From Thermoproteota archaeon (lineage in GTDB: Archaea; Thermoproteota; Thermoprotei; Thermoproteales; Thermocladiaceae): DNA of 36,093 bases. The stretch is from positions 1 to 36,093 of the forward strand of contig JAADER010000036.1 in NCBI GenBank assembly GCA_013153275.1, in the 5' to 3' direction. Made by a program: the position numbers and the translations under genes. A model generated the notes under the pieces. The model was not told the DNA's origin, did no database searches, and saw only the letters and a list, made by a program, of their open reading frames with translations. This document shows, piece after piece, positions 15,754 through 23,788 of the stretch (the first letter of the stretch is position 1; each line of letters opens with the position of its first letter).

Positions 15754-16283
15754 CTTCTGAACTGTGCCAGAAGCTTGAGTACAGCAAGCTTGTAGAGACC
15801 TACTGTTGGGATAGCTGTGAGACAGTTACGAAAGTAGTTACCATACACGACTAGTCCCCTCTTGAGATTGAGTATAAGCAAGAGTGCTAATATGTCTTCC
15901 TCTCCATCAACTACAAGAAGCACATTCCTACCCTGCTCAACAAGTCTAGTAGCCGTCTCTATAGAGTCAAAGCTCCTGTCACCAATGGTGGACGGTTCAT
16001 TGTGAAGCCTAATGATGTCCTTAAACAGGACAGAGATCGCTGAGAGAGTATCTATCTTCCTATCTCTTAGAGTCCTGTTATCTATTATAGCTATGTTAGG
16101 AACTCTCCAATATTTTATAACATTTAACGTTACAACATCACCTACAGTAGCTAGAACGCCTAGGTCTAACGATTCAGAGACTACTCTCAGCTTCTTTATG
16201 CTCTTAGGTGCCTCATCAAATATGCATATTCCTATAGGCTCACGTAGAAGCTTGACAGCTGGGCTTATTAGCCGGAAAACCAC
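15750..16283 (-). CDS. GTP-dependent dephospho-CoA kinase (DUF359)
   Basis: Phosphorylates the 3'-hydroxyl of dephospho-CoA using GTP, the last step of archaeal CoA synthesis. The 177-residue protein shows the DUF359/COG1909 landmarks in order: VGDVVT (47-52), IIDNRTLR (67-73), HNEPSTI (94-100), LLVVDGEEDILAL (122-134) and the terminal VVYGNYFRNCLTAIP where the family usually has VYGQPGEGVV. The Gly-Glu-Glu-Asp acidic group matches the catalytic residues known for the Thermococcus enzyme. The start is GTG next to a shared AT box about 22 bp away. It overlaps the ribD-type gene by 4 nt. Confidence 0.88.
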   Translation of the reverse strand: MVFRLISPAVKLLREPIGICIFDEAPKSIKKLRVVSESLDLGVLATVGDVVTLNVIKYWRVPNIAIIDNRTLRDRKIDTLSAISVLFKDIIRLHNEPSTIGDRSFDSIETATRLVEQGRNVLLVVDGEEDILALLLILNLKRGLVVYGNYFRNCLTAIPTVGLYKLAVLKLLAQFRR

Positions 16284-16299
16284 ATGTAACAGTAGAATA

Positions 16300-16312
16300 C
16301 TCCTTAAATACT
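16300..16312. promoter_or_regulatory. AT box shared by divergent genes (16283 minus and 16325 plus)
   Basis: CCTTAAATACT lies about 20 bp from both start codons in a 41-bp gap, so it could direct leaderless transcription both ways. Confidence 0.5.
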
Positions 16313-16324
16313 ATTACTCTGAAT

Positions 16325-17281
16325 ATGAGGAACAGGGTACTAATATATCTAGATTATGGGCCATCAAAAAAGATCATAACAAGCATGGAAAAGCTCATAG
16401 ATACAGTAGAAGAGGATAATAGATCGCTAATATCAGCGCTACCATACATAGTAGAGGTAGACTCGGAAACGAGACGGAGAGCAATAATCAGACTTGCAGA
16501 AGCATGGGCAAAACTAACAGGAACAAGCAAGCTCGCAGAGGCGACAGTCGCACTCATAGAGCAGTATCGCTCAAAGATGATAGATGACAGAAAGCTCATT
16601 ACAAAGATAGTGAGAGCATTATCAGAGGCCAAGCATATAGAGGACATCTCCATAATGAACGTGGTCCTGAAGATCGGTCTAGGAAAAGCCTTTCCTGATC
16701 TAGGACTGCTCGCCATTTATGAGGATCCTCTCTCACTCGAGCAGGGACTTAGAATAGGAAGGATAGAGCTGCCTAACACGATACTGAGAAGAAATGTAGC
16801 TCTAGAATATGAGTCAAAAATATTGAAGAAAATTAGAAAAATAGATATCGAGTTTGTCCTTATAAAGAAGAGAACTTTCTCAAATTTAAATATAAAGATC
16901 ATAGATTGGAGATGTCTTGGAGTGTACCCGTATAATGGAATGCTCAGAAGCGTTGGAGAGGACAATGTGGAGCTTGCAGAGCCCACACTATGTGCCTATC
17001 TTAGATATAACGTTGATATTATTACCGAGGTCTCTCCTCAAAGGTCTGTGATAGTTATATATTATAGATTTCCTAGATCTAGCTCTAAGCTCCTAACTAG
17101 ACTGTATGAGATAGGTGAGATATTAGATAAGTGTTACATATTGTGTCTTCCTTCGTCTTTCTCTTCGAGGGATCTCGAATTTGTACTTGAATTCTTAAAG
17201 AGATGCGGCATCGACGTGAAGGCTGTGGTTGATGTTCCTGTTGATGTGTTTCTAGATATGTTTCTTTTGCGTAACAGTTGA
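16325..17281 (+). CDS. Uncharacterised protein
   Basis: I do not recognise this 318-residue protein. It has no membrane segment or signal peptide. Residues 40-120 are helical and charged (ETRRRAIIRLAEAWAKLTG, KLITKIVRALSEAKHIEDIS). A central beta-rich part follows (IDIEFVLIKKRTF, IKIIDWRCLGVYPYNGM). The C-terminal region looks like a small alpha/beta domain (SVIVIYYRFPRSSSKLL, CYILCLPSSFSSRDLEFVLEFLKRCGIDVKAVVDV). The final 40 residues of strands and helices resemble a Rossmann-like half but carry no nucleotide motif. It is divergent from the dephospho-CoA kinase gene and 44 nt upstream of a small zinc-ribbon gene on the same strand. Composition matches neighbours. Confidence 0.72.
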   Translation: MRNRVLIYLDYGPSKKIITSMEKLIDTVEEDNRSLISALPYIVEVDSETRRRAIIRLAEAWAKLTGTSKLAEATVALIEQYRSKMIDDRKLITKIVRALSEAKHIEDISIMNVVLKIGLGKAFPDLGLLAIYEDPLSLEQGLRIGRIELPNTILRRNVALEYESKILKKIRKIDIEFVLIKKRTFSNLNIKIIDWRCLGVYPYNGMLRSVGEDNVELAEPTLCAYLRYNVDIITEVSPQRSVIVIYYRFPRSSSKLLTRLYEIGEILDKCYILCLPSSFSSRDLEFVLEFLKRCGIDVKAVVDVPVDVFLDMFLLRNS

Positions 17282-17288
17282 CTTGATC

Positions 17289-17299
17289 TAATATAAATA
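17289..17299 (+). promoter_or_regulatory. Putative TATA box of the zinc-ribbon gene
   Basis: TAATATAAATA is centred about 32 bp before the ATG at 17326, and GAGG directly precedes that ATG. Confidence 0.45.
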
Positions 17300-17325
17300 T
17301 CTCCTGAGGTAACTTCTACTAGAGG

Positions 17326-17625
17326 ATGAGTAGGAGAAGACCAAAAGTTTCGGGCTCAGTTTTCACCTTAATATCAACAGGATCCTACGTTATAGGAATA
17401 GACGAGGACAGGATTCTCTTTGGAAAAGAAGCCCTAAGAATAGCATCACAATACCTGAGAAATCGTATACACATTCCCTGCAGTATCTGCGGTGGACCCG
17501 TAACGTTAGATACGCTAGGCCTTCTAAAGGTGGTTAATGGCAAGCCCATTATTGTGCTGTGTAGAGAGTGCGTTCTCGAGCAGGTAGACCTAATAGGAGA
17601 GATGATTGAGAAAATATGTTGCTAG
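17326..17625 (+). CDS. Small zinc-ribbon-like protein
   Basis: A 99-residue protein of unknown function. Two CxxC pairs, C52-x2-C55 (PCSICGGPVTL) and C79-x2-C82 (VLCRECVLE), are separated by 23 residues that can form the beta hairpin of a zinc ribbon. A further CC pair ends the protein. The N-terminal 50 residues are basic and contain beta strands (SVFTLISTGSYVIGID). A GAGG sequence precedes the ATG. It ends 4 nt inside the convergent Nob1-like PIN gene, which lacks its own zinc ribbon; whether the two cooperate is speculation. Confidence 0.72.
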   Translation: MSRRRPKVSGSVFTLISTGSYVIGIDEDRILFGKEALRIASQYLRNRIHIPCSICGGPVTLDTLGLLKVVNGKPIIVLCRECVLEQVDLIGEMIEKICC

Positions 17626-18059
17626 AGTTTTCTCCTATACCCTTTATCAGGTGGATAGTAGACTGATACGACCTGTATTCTTCTCTTTCTAAGTGCTTTA
17701 CTCAATCTTATGTCGTCTGTCACTACTATGACTTCTCTGCAGATATTTTTTAACTGTTCGGCACATATTAGTATTGATATGTCAGTTTCTGAGAGGTCTT
17801 TTAGGTCCTGTGTACGTCTTATGTTTTTTGTGTCTATTGTTACTTTTTCTGGGTTTACTATATCTATTATTGCTAGTGCTCTAGGGTCTCTCAATTCTTC
17901 TAACACTTTATCTGTCACGTATATCCTTCCTCGTAGTGATGTTATTATTGAGGGATCTCTTATGTGAAATATTGCTGAGGAGTCGAGTATTATGCATCTC
18001 TCTAGAATTGTACTGTCTCCTCCTTTACTCCTTCTCTCGTTATTATTAGTAGGTCGCAT
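17622..18059 (-). CDS. Nob1-like PIN-domain endoribonuclease without zinc ribbon
   Basis: The PIN domain fits archaeal Nob1, which cleaves the 3' end of precursor 16S rRNA. Acidic metal ligands are visible: D26 (ILDSSAI), E54/E55 (VLEEL), D93 (ETDISIL) and D115/D116 (VVTDDIRLSKAL). Nob1 usually has a C-terminal zinc ribbon. This protein ends with VVSVYYPPDKGYRRKL and has no CxxC pair. The start is uncertain. The ATG at 18059 adds 21 residues encoded within the proteasome gene. The PIN core begins at residue 22, and GGAGGAG lies 8 nt before an ATT codon at 18008, which may be a non-standard start. It follows psmB on the same strand and overlaps its end. Confidence 0.82.
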   Translation of the reverse strand: MRPTNNNERRSKGGDSTILERCIILDSSAIFHIRDPSIITSLRGRIYVTDKVLEELRDPRALAIIDIVNPEKVTIDTKNIRRTQDLKDLSETDISILICAEQLKNICREVIVVTDDIRLSKALRKRRIQVVSVYYPPDKGYRRKL

Positions 18060-18601
18060 CCGTCTCCTGACACTGGATCTCTAGATATTGCCTGTCTTAT
18101 AGCTTTGACTGCCAGGTCCTTTGCCTCGCTAACCTTCATGTCTTTCCTGTACTCGCTCTCGAGTATTCCTATCGCTATCTTAGCTCCTGATCCAAGAGCC
18201 GTATAGTCGTCCTCTATGAGCGATCCTGCTGGGTCTAATACATATATGTGTGGTCCCTCATCATCTACTCCTCCCACGACTACTTCACATATGTAGGGTA
18301 TGAGTCTATGTTCGAAGAGCAGGACTGAGAGTAGTTTTGCGACTGATCTCACCGATGGTGCTCTTCGTGTGCGTAGATAGTACAGGTTCATGTCTGCTCT
18401 CACTATTCTTGCTATTGTTTGCATATCTGCGAGTACTCCCGCAGCTGCTATTCCTACTCTATCATTTATCTTAAATATCTTCCTACCAGACTTGCTTAGC
18501 AGGTAGAACCCGTATGCTACTCTCCTCTCTGATGCTAGAACGATGCCGTCCTCTGCTCTTATGCCTACTGCTGTTCCGGAGAGAAGTTCGTAAAGCTCCA
18601 T
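18002..18601 (-). CDS. psmB: Proteasome beta subunit, probably the non-standard type
   Basis: Forms the inner rings of the 20S proteasome. The 199-residue sequence has a short N-terminus (MELYELLSG) and TAVGIRAEDGIVLASERR. Also present are SGRKIF, where the Lys corresponds to K33, AAAGVLADMQT, and ALGSGAKIAIGILE. Aligned on the VGI motif, the usual Thr1 position of active subunits (GTTTVGI) is occupied here by Gly9, with Thr10 one place late. Glu17 and Lys33 equivalents are kept. Crenarchaea commonly carry two beta genes, one of which has this kind of altered N-terminus, so this is probably the structural or conditionally active type. The ATG is about 26 bp from a TATA-like box. Confidence 0.93.
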   Translation of the reverse strand: MELYELLSGTAVGIRAEDGIVLASERRVAYGFYLLSKSGRKIFKINDRVGIAAAGVLADMQTIARIVRADMNLYYLRTRRAPSVRSVAKLLSVLLFEHRLIPYICEVVVGGVDDEGPHIYVLDPAGSLIEDDYTALGSGAKIAIGILESEYRKDMKVSEAKDLAVKAIRQAISRDPVSGDGCDLLIITREGVKEETVQF

Positions 18602-18620
18602 GTCTCTACGTCACGTGATG

Positions 18621-18634
18621 TCTAAAAAATAACC
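18621..18634 (-). promoter_or_regulatory. Putative psmB TATA box
   Basis: On the minus strand GGTTATTTTTTAG is centred about 26 bp upstream of the psmB ATG. Confidence 0.5.
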
Positions 18635-18664
18635 TTTACTCTAGATTCGGTCTCGCTCTAATAG

Positions 18665-18678
18665 AGTTTTTAAACTAG
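18665..18678 (+). promoter_or_regulatory. Putative leuS TATA box
   Basis: AGTTTTTAAACTAG is centred about 35 bp upstream of the leuS ATG. It is separate from the psmB box, unlike other divergent pairs here. Confidence 0.5.
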
Positions 18679-18706
18679 GTAAAGAGTATCCATAAGCTGT
18701 AGACTG

Positions 18707-21685
18707 ATGAGCGAGTTCTTAAAGATTCTTAGAGAGATAGAGGCAAAGTGGCAGAGAGAGTGGTATGATAACAGGATATTTGAGCCCGTGATCGATGAGG
18801 AGAAGACAAAGTTCTTCGTAACCGTACCCTACCCATACGTCTCGGGTCCTCCACACATTGGACATGGAAGGACGTTCACTATTGCTGACATAATTGCTCG
18901 TTTCAAACGGATGTTAGGATATAACGTCCTATACCCAATAGCATGGCACATAACTGGAACACCAATCCAAGCAGTTGCGGATCTAATAGCTAAAGGAGAC
19001 CCAGATACCGTGAAGAGATATAGAGAGTACGTGATGCTATACATAGACGATCCAAAGGAGGTTGATAAGATAATAGAGGAGTTCAAAGATGGCTGGAAGA
19101 TAGCGATGTTCTTCGCAAAAGCGTACGAGAGAGACTTCAAGAGCGTAGGTCTATCAATGGACTTCTCTAGACAGTTCACCACGGGAGACCCTGACTACAA
19201 CGCTTTCATAATATGGCAGTACCAGAAGCTTCGAGAGAAAGGATACATCACTAGAGGAAGGCATGTAGTGCTCTACGCGCCAGCTGAGGGACATGCAGTA
19301 GGAGAGCACGATATAAAGGGTGGAGACGAGATAGAGGTGAGGATTCAGGAGTTCGTCTTAATAAAGTTCAAGCTCTCAGGGACAGACGAGTATGTTGTAG
19401 CTGCAACACTACGACCAGAGACCATATTTGGCGTGACAAACATATGGATCAGACCAGACGCTCAATACGTTAGAGCACTAGTCAATGGTGAGGTGTGGAT
19501 AGTCTCGAAAGAGTGTGCCTGGAAGCTCCAGTACCAGGATAAGGAGGTCAAGATGCTGGAAGAGTTGAAAGGGGAGAACCTGATAGGAAGGACTGTGATT
19601 GCTCCCCTAGTAAACAGGGAGATTCCAATACTTCCAGCATGGTTCGTGGACCCAGATGTAGGTACGGGAATCGTGTTCAGCGTTCCAGCACACGCACCAT
19701 ATGACTATGCTGCGTTAATAGAGCTGAAATCGATGAGAGATATACTGAAAAAATACAATATCGAGGAAATTGTTGAGAAGATAGAGCCTATAAGTATAAT
19801 TGAGTCTAACCTAGGTACAGAACCTGCAGTTGAGGTCGTCAAGAAGCTTGGGATAACGTCTCAGCTAGATAAGAAGCTTGAAGAAGCTACAAAGATGGTA
19901 TACCAGGTAGAGTTCTATACTGGAAAGATGAGAAATAACACTCCTCTAAGCGGGGTCTCTGTACAGGAGGCGAGAGAGAAGGTGAAGGAGATGTTGAGAG
20001 AGGTCAAAATGCTCGACATAATGTACGAGGTTGAGCCGAAAGGGATAGTCACGCGATCCGGGAACAAGATAATAGCTGCAGTGATAAAGGACCAGTGGTT
20101 CATAGACTATAGAGATCCAAAATGGAAAGAGAGAGCACTGAAGCTTGTCAACGAGATCATGAGAATAGTACCAGACAAGTATAGACAGCAGTTCAATGCA
20201 ACCATAAGATGGCTAGAGCTCAGACCCTGTGCGAGACGTAGAGGTCTAGGCACTAGGCTTCCCTGGGATCCTGAGTGGATAATAGAGTCGCTAAGTGACT
20301 CCACGATATATATGGCATTCTACACAATAGTGAAGAAGTTGAGAAGTAGTGGAATATCGGACAAGCTTGCAGAGCTAGTCAAGAAGGTGTATGAAGGCTC
20401 TGAAGATGCTATAAACACGATAGAGAAGTTCTTCGACTACATATTTCTAGGCATAGGAGACTCAAAAGAAGTGGCAAAACTTTTAGAATGTAGCGAGGAG
20501 ACAGTAGAGGACATACGTAGAGAGTTCCTCTACTGGTACCCTGTAGATCTCAGACATAGTGGAATAGACCTGATACCAAGCCACTTAACGTTCTTCATAA
20601 TGCATCACACAGCTATATTCCCAGAGAACCACTGGCCAAGAGCGATATCGCTCAACGAGAACGTCATAAGAGAAGGAAGAAAGATGAGCAAGACTCTAGG
20701 AAACGTGCTAGAGATAGCCAGACTACCAAGACACTACAGTGCTGACCTGTTCCGCCTATATGTAGCATCTAGCGCTGACCTGGAGAGCATACTCGACTGG
20801 AGAGAGAGCGAGGTGCAGAAGATAGCATCACAGCTTGAGAGGTTCTGGAAGGTATGCAATGCCATACTTGAGCTAGGACCACCATTAGAGGAGTACACGT
20901 TCGAGAGAGTGCATACACTCAGCAAGAAGCTGATAAGTATAGTCAACATGATGACTATAAGAGGCAGAGAGCATCTAGAAAACTTCAGAATAAGAGAGTA
21001 CGTTGTTGATGTGTTCTTTAATCTACTAAATGAGATAGAAGAGTACATGAACGTGTACAAGACATGTAACATCGACGTAGACGAAGCAAGATACGTCCTG
21101 AGCTACGTGATAGAGAGATGGATAAGAATGCTTCAGCCAATAATACCACACATATGTGAGGAGATATGGCATAAGATGGGAAAGCTTACCTACGTGTCCT
21201 GTGAACTATGGCCAAGCCCTGGGCCACTAAACTGGGAGATAATAAACGCGTTCGAGATTCTCGAGCGTACGCTAGAGGACATAAAGAACATCATAAAGAG
21301 CAGAGAGACCAGGCCTAGAAAGATCTACATATATGTTGGACCAAGCATAGAACTATACGATCTAACAAACATGTTGATAGACATGCTTGAGAGAGGTATG
21401 GACATGAGGTCGATAATGAGAGAACTATCAAGACAGGAAAAGTATAGACCAATAATGAACAAGATAAACGATATTCTAAGAAAGATAATATCTGGAGTGA
21501 TCCCAAGAATAAGAACATTCAGAGACGTGGAGTACGAGGTATTCAAGAGCTGTGAGAAATATATCTCATATAGGCTAGGCGGGATAGAGGTCGAAGTTCA
21601 GGACGCTGAGAAGCCCACATATGACCCAGCCGGCAAGGCGAGACAAGCCCTTCCTGGAAGACCTGCAATATATGTAGAGTGGTGA
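18707..21685 (+). CDS. leuS: Leucyl-tRNA synthetase (archaeal type)
   Basis: A class I synthetase that charges tRNA-Leu. At 992 residues it matches the archaeal/eukaryotic form. The HIGH motif is PHIGHG (49-54). WHITGTPI and the CP1 editing region follow (VVAATLRPETIFGVTNIWIRPD, and GTGIVFSVPAHAPYDYAAL with the Thr/Asp-type editing pocket). RPCARRRGLGTRLPWDPEWIIESLSDSTIY marks the archaeal LeuRS core. The signature loop reads KMSKT (659-663) in place of KMSKS. The C-terminal helical anticodon domain and a terminal tRNA-binding domain complete it. The stop is 9 nt from the convergent glutamate-synthase-like gene. Confidence 0.96.
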   Translation: MSEFLKILREIEAKWQREWYDNRIFEPVIDEEKTKFFVTVPYPYVSGPPHIGHGRTFTIADIIARFKRMLGYNVLYPIAWHITGTPIQAVADLIAKGDPDTVKRYREYVMLYIDDPKEVDKIIEEFKDGWKIAMFFAKAYERDFKSVGLSMDFSRQFTTGDPDYNAFIIWQYQKLREKGYITRGRHVVLYAPAEGHAVGEHDIKGGDEIEVRIQEFVLIKFKLSGTDEYVVAATLRPETIFGVTNIWIRPDAQYVRALVNGEVWIVSKECAWKLQYQDKEVKMLEELKGENLIGRTVIAPLVNREIPILPAWFVDPDVGTGIVFSVPAHAPYDYAALIELKSMRDILKKYNIEEIVEKIEPISIIESNLGTEPAVEVVKKLGITSQLDKKLEEATKMVYQVEFYTGKMRNNTPLSGVSVQEAREKVKEMLREVKMLDIMYEVEPKGIVTRSGNKIIAAVIKDQWFIDYRDPKWKERALKLVNEIMRIVPDKYRQQFNATIRWLELRPCARRRGLGTRLPWDPEWIIESLSDSTIYMAFYTIVKKLRSSGISDKLAELVKKVYEGSEDAINTIEKFFDYIFLGIGDSKEVAKLLECSEETVEDIRREFLYWYPVDLRHSGIDLIPSHLTFFIMHHTAIFPENHWPRAISLNENVIREGRKMSKTLGNVLEIARLPRHYSADLFRLYVASSADLESILDWRESEVQKIASQLERFWKVCNAILELGPPLEEYTFERVHTLSKKLISIVNMMTIRGREHLENFRIREYVVDVFFNLLNEIEEYMNVYKTCNIDVDEARYVLSYVIERWIRMLQPIIPHICEEIWHKMGKLTYVSCELWPSPGPLNWEIINAFEILERTLEDIKNIIKSRETRPRKIYIYVGPSIELYDLTNMLIDMLERGMDMRSIMRELSRQEKYRPIMNKINDILRKIISGVIPRIRTFRDVEYEVFKSCEKYISYRLGGIEVEVQDAEKPTYDPAGKARQALPGRPAIYVEW

Positions 21686-21694
21686 TTCTACTCG

Positions 21695-23746
21695 TTACCT
21701 CTTCTGATACCTATAGATTATAGTGTACCTCATCGATAGCACGTTCTCGATATCGTTGTCGGGTATGTATAGTCTCCTCGAGTAGTCCTCAAGAACCGGC
21801 TTAAGCTCCTTAATCTCGCTCTCACTTAGCTCCCTGTACTCGTAGACTACCTTTATCATGTGTTTGCTCTCAAATATGGTCTTAGCTAGACGAAGAGCTA
21901 GCTGAGCTCCATACTTCTCGAGCCTCTCCTCAAGATTCTGAACATCTCCGTACTCGAGATCCTCCACTAATTCTCTTGGTGCAAGACCTTCCTCAATGAG
22001 TCCGCTTACGAAGCTTATGAATTCTGTTTTTGGAGGTCTTAGCCCGATCTTGTGTGGTGATACTCTTCCTCTCACATATATCCTACCACCAACCATTCCT
22101 GTACCAACGTGCTTATCTGTGAGCTCGAGGTCGATGTTTCTTCTACATGCGTCTAGTCCCAGAACCATCACTACTCCTCCAGCCATGTACTCTCCCAGAT
22201 ACTTGTCCACTCTTCCACCAATTATGAGGTATGGTCTCTTATCTGCGTACTCTCTCATCAGTATTCCTACTCTCGTGCCCGCGTTGCCTCGCACATATAT
22301 GTATCCTCCCTGAAATGCTTGGCCAAGCACATCTCGTGCATCACCATGAACTACTATGTATCCACCATGCATTGTATCTCCAACATCGTCCTCAACGTTT
22401 CCATACACTATTATCTCGGTGTCCATGTTCAGGTTACCTAGGCAGTTTCCTGGCACGCCATAGAGCTCTAGGGTGACTCCATGTATCTTATGTCTAGCAA
22501 TGTTTATTCCAATATATCTCTGTCCATATATGTTAAATACTCTTATCCTTCTATGTCCTGCTAGAGCCTTCTCAAGTATCAGCTTGTTTAGCCTCATCGT
22601 TGATAGGTTAGATGCATCTATAACATTATCATCTCTGGGAACGTCCACGCACATGTACTTGCATACTCTCATGTTTACAGGATCGTAGAAGACATCTATA
22701 TCGGCACTAGCTCTACCATATGAGACGACTCCTCTCCTAAACGATGCTATGAAATAGCCTCCGGGCTCGAGACTCCACACTCTGGCGTTAGGACTTATCT
22801 TACGTATCTGGCACTCCTCGCTGGCAACGTAGAAGTAGTCATCGTCCTCACCTATAACTATTGGTCTAAGCTTCTGCTTATCTACAGCCGCTATAAGATA
22901 GAGATCTTCGTTATAGTAAAGTCCTATCGCTATTGCGAACGGTCCGTCAAGACGAACTCCAAGATACTTGATCACGAGGTCCTTATTATCCTCTGACCCT
23001 ACTAGAAGCCTCGCTATAGTCTCAGGACTTCTGAGATCCTCTCTAGCAAGCTTATACGTTATGAAGGCAATACACTCACTATCTGTTCCTACAAATCCCT
23101 CGAAATCTAGAGTATACTGTAGAAAATTCATGTTAGACCCAAACGAGCTTATGTCACCATTATGTACAACTGCTATGTCAGAGAGCGAGAAGGGGTGAGA
23201 CCAGTACGGATAGTAGCCAGGAGAGTTCGTTGGTTGCCTAGTGTGACACACCCATAGATCGCCACTGTACTTGTAGACATCGTATAGGTCTGCTATAGGT
23301 CTCGGATACCCGACACCTTTGAATACCCTTACATGGTGACCCCAGGCATATATTCTACCTATGCGTCCTCTTCTCCATAGCTCATCGTTTATCTTCAAGA
23401 GTGCTCTATCTACAGCCTCATCACTAACATTCTTCTCAAGCTCGATCTCCAGATCGAGTATCTTCTCAGTCTCGACCTTGGTCCTGACATCTCTAACATT
23501 ACCGATCTCTGAGAGTCTATCTATGATGAAGTCCAGAGTCTTTCTCTCCTCTCCGTTCTTCACTATGAACGTCTGTGCTAGGAATGGTCCTTTCTCAAAG
23601 TTAAATAGTGAGTACCCTGACCCGTATCTGGATCCTCTGAAGCGGACTATGTCTAGAGCCTCTACTACCTTATCACCATCTATCTTGGCTGCATGTGGCT
23701 TCCTCAGTATCGCTAATATACCACAGGAGTCTCTGCTAATCTGCAC
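21695..23746 (-). CDS. Fused class II glutamine amidotransferase and GXGXG domain (glutamate synthase-like)
   Basis: Residues 8 to about 350 form a class II glutamine amidotransferase that releases ammonia from glutamine. Cys8 in SRDSCGILAI is the nucleophile and must be exposed by N-terminal processing. HTRQPTNSPGYYPYWSHPF, VVHNGDISSFGSN and VGTDSECIAF carry the binding residues. Residues about 385-600 are the repetitive GXGXG beta helix of glutamate synthase (GNLNMDTEIIVYGNV, GGYIVVHGDARDVLGQAFQGGYIYVRGNAG). The FMN synthase domain that normally lies between or alongside is absent from this protein and window. Separate FMN subunits exist in archaeal and N-methylglutamate synthases, so a partner elsewhere is likely. 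GTG start, leaderless geometry. Confidence 0.88.
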   Translation of the reverse strand: MQISRDSCGILAILRKPHAAKIDGDKVVEALDIVRFRGSRYGSGYSLFNFEKGPFLAQTFIVKNGEERKTLDFIIDRLSEIGNVRDVRTKVETEKILDLEIELEKNVSDEAVDRALLKINDELWRRGRIGRIYAWGHHVRVFKGVGYPRPIADLYDVYKYSGDLWVCHTRQPTNSPGYYPYWSHPFSLSDIAVVHNGDISSFGSNMNFLQYTLDFEGFVGTDSECIAFITYKLAREDLRSPETIARLLVGSEDNKDLVIKYLGVRLDGPFAIAIGLYYNEDLYLIAAVDKQKLRPIVIGEDDDYFYVASEECQIRKISPNARVWSLEPGGYFIASFRRGVVSYGRASADIDVFYDPVNMRVCKYMCVDVPRDDNVIDASNLSTMRLNKLILEKALAGHRRIRVFNIYGQRYIGINIARHKIHGVTLELYGVPGNCLGNLNMDTEIIVYGNVEDDVGDTMHGGYIVVHGDARDVLGQAFQGGYIYVRGNAGTRVGILMREYADKRPYLIIGGRVDKYLGEYMAGGVVMVLGLDACRRNIDLELTDKHVGTGMVGGRIYVRGRVSPHKIGLRPPKTEFISFVSGLIEEGLAPRELVEDLEYGDVQNLEERLEKYGAQLALRLAKTIFESKHMIKVVYEYRELSESEIKELKPVLEDYSRRLYIPDNDIENVLSMRYTIIYRYQKR

Positions 23747-23768
23747 TATCCGATTCTTAACATTGGAA

Positions 23769-23781
23769 AGTATTTAATTAT
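23769..23781 (-). promoter_or_regulatory. Putative TATA box of the GATase-GXGXG gene
   Basis: On the minus strand AATTAAATACTT is centred about 28 bp before the GTG at 23746. Confidence 0.5.
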
Positions 23782-23788
23782 TATACTG

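Noticed and set aside
18602-18706. Possible origin at the divergent psmB/leuS gap
   Set aside because: No origin recognition boxes or orc1/cdc6 gene nearby; strand composition changes several times in the window, so the local switch is not informative.
22231-22688. Plus-strand frames opposite the GATase-GXGXG gene
   Set aside because: Low-complexity Ser/Leu-rich antisense frames with no start context; shadows of the real gene.
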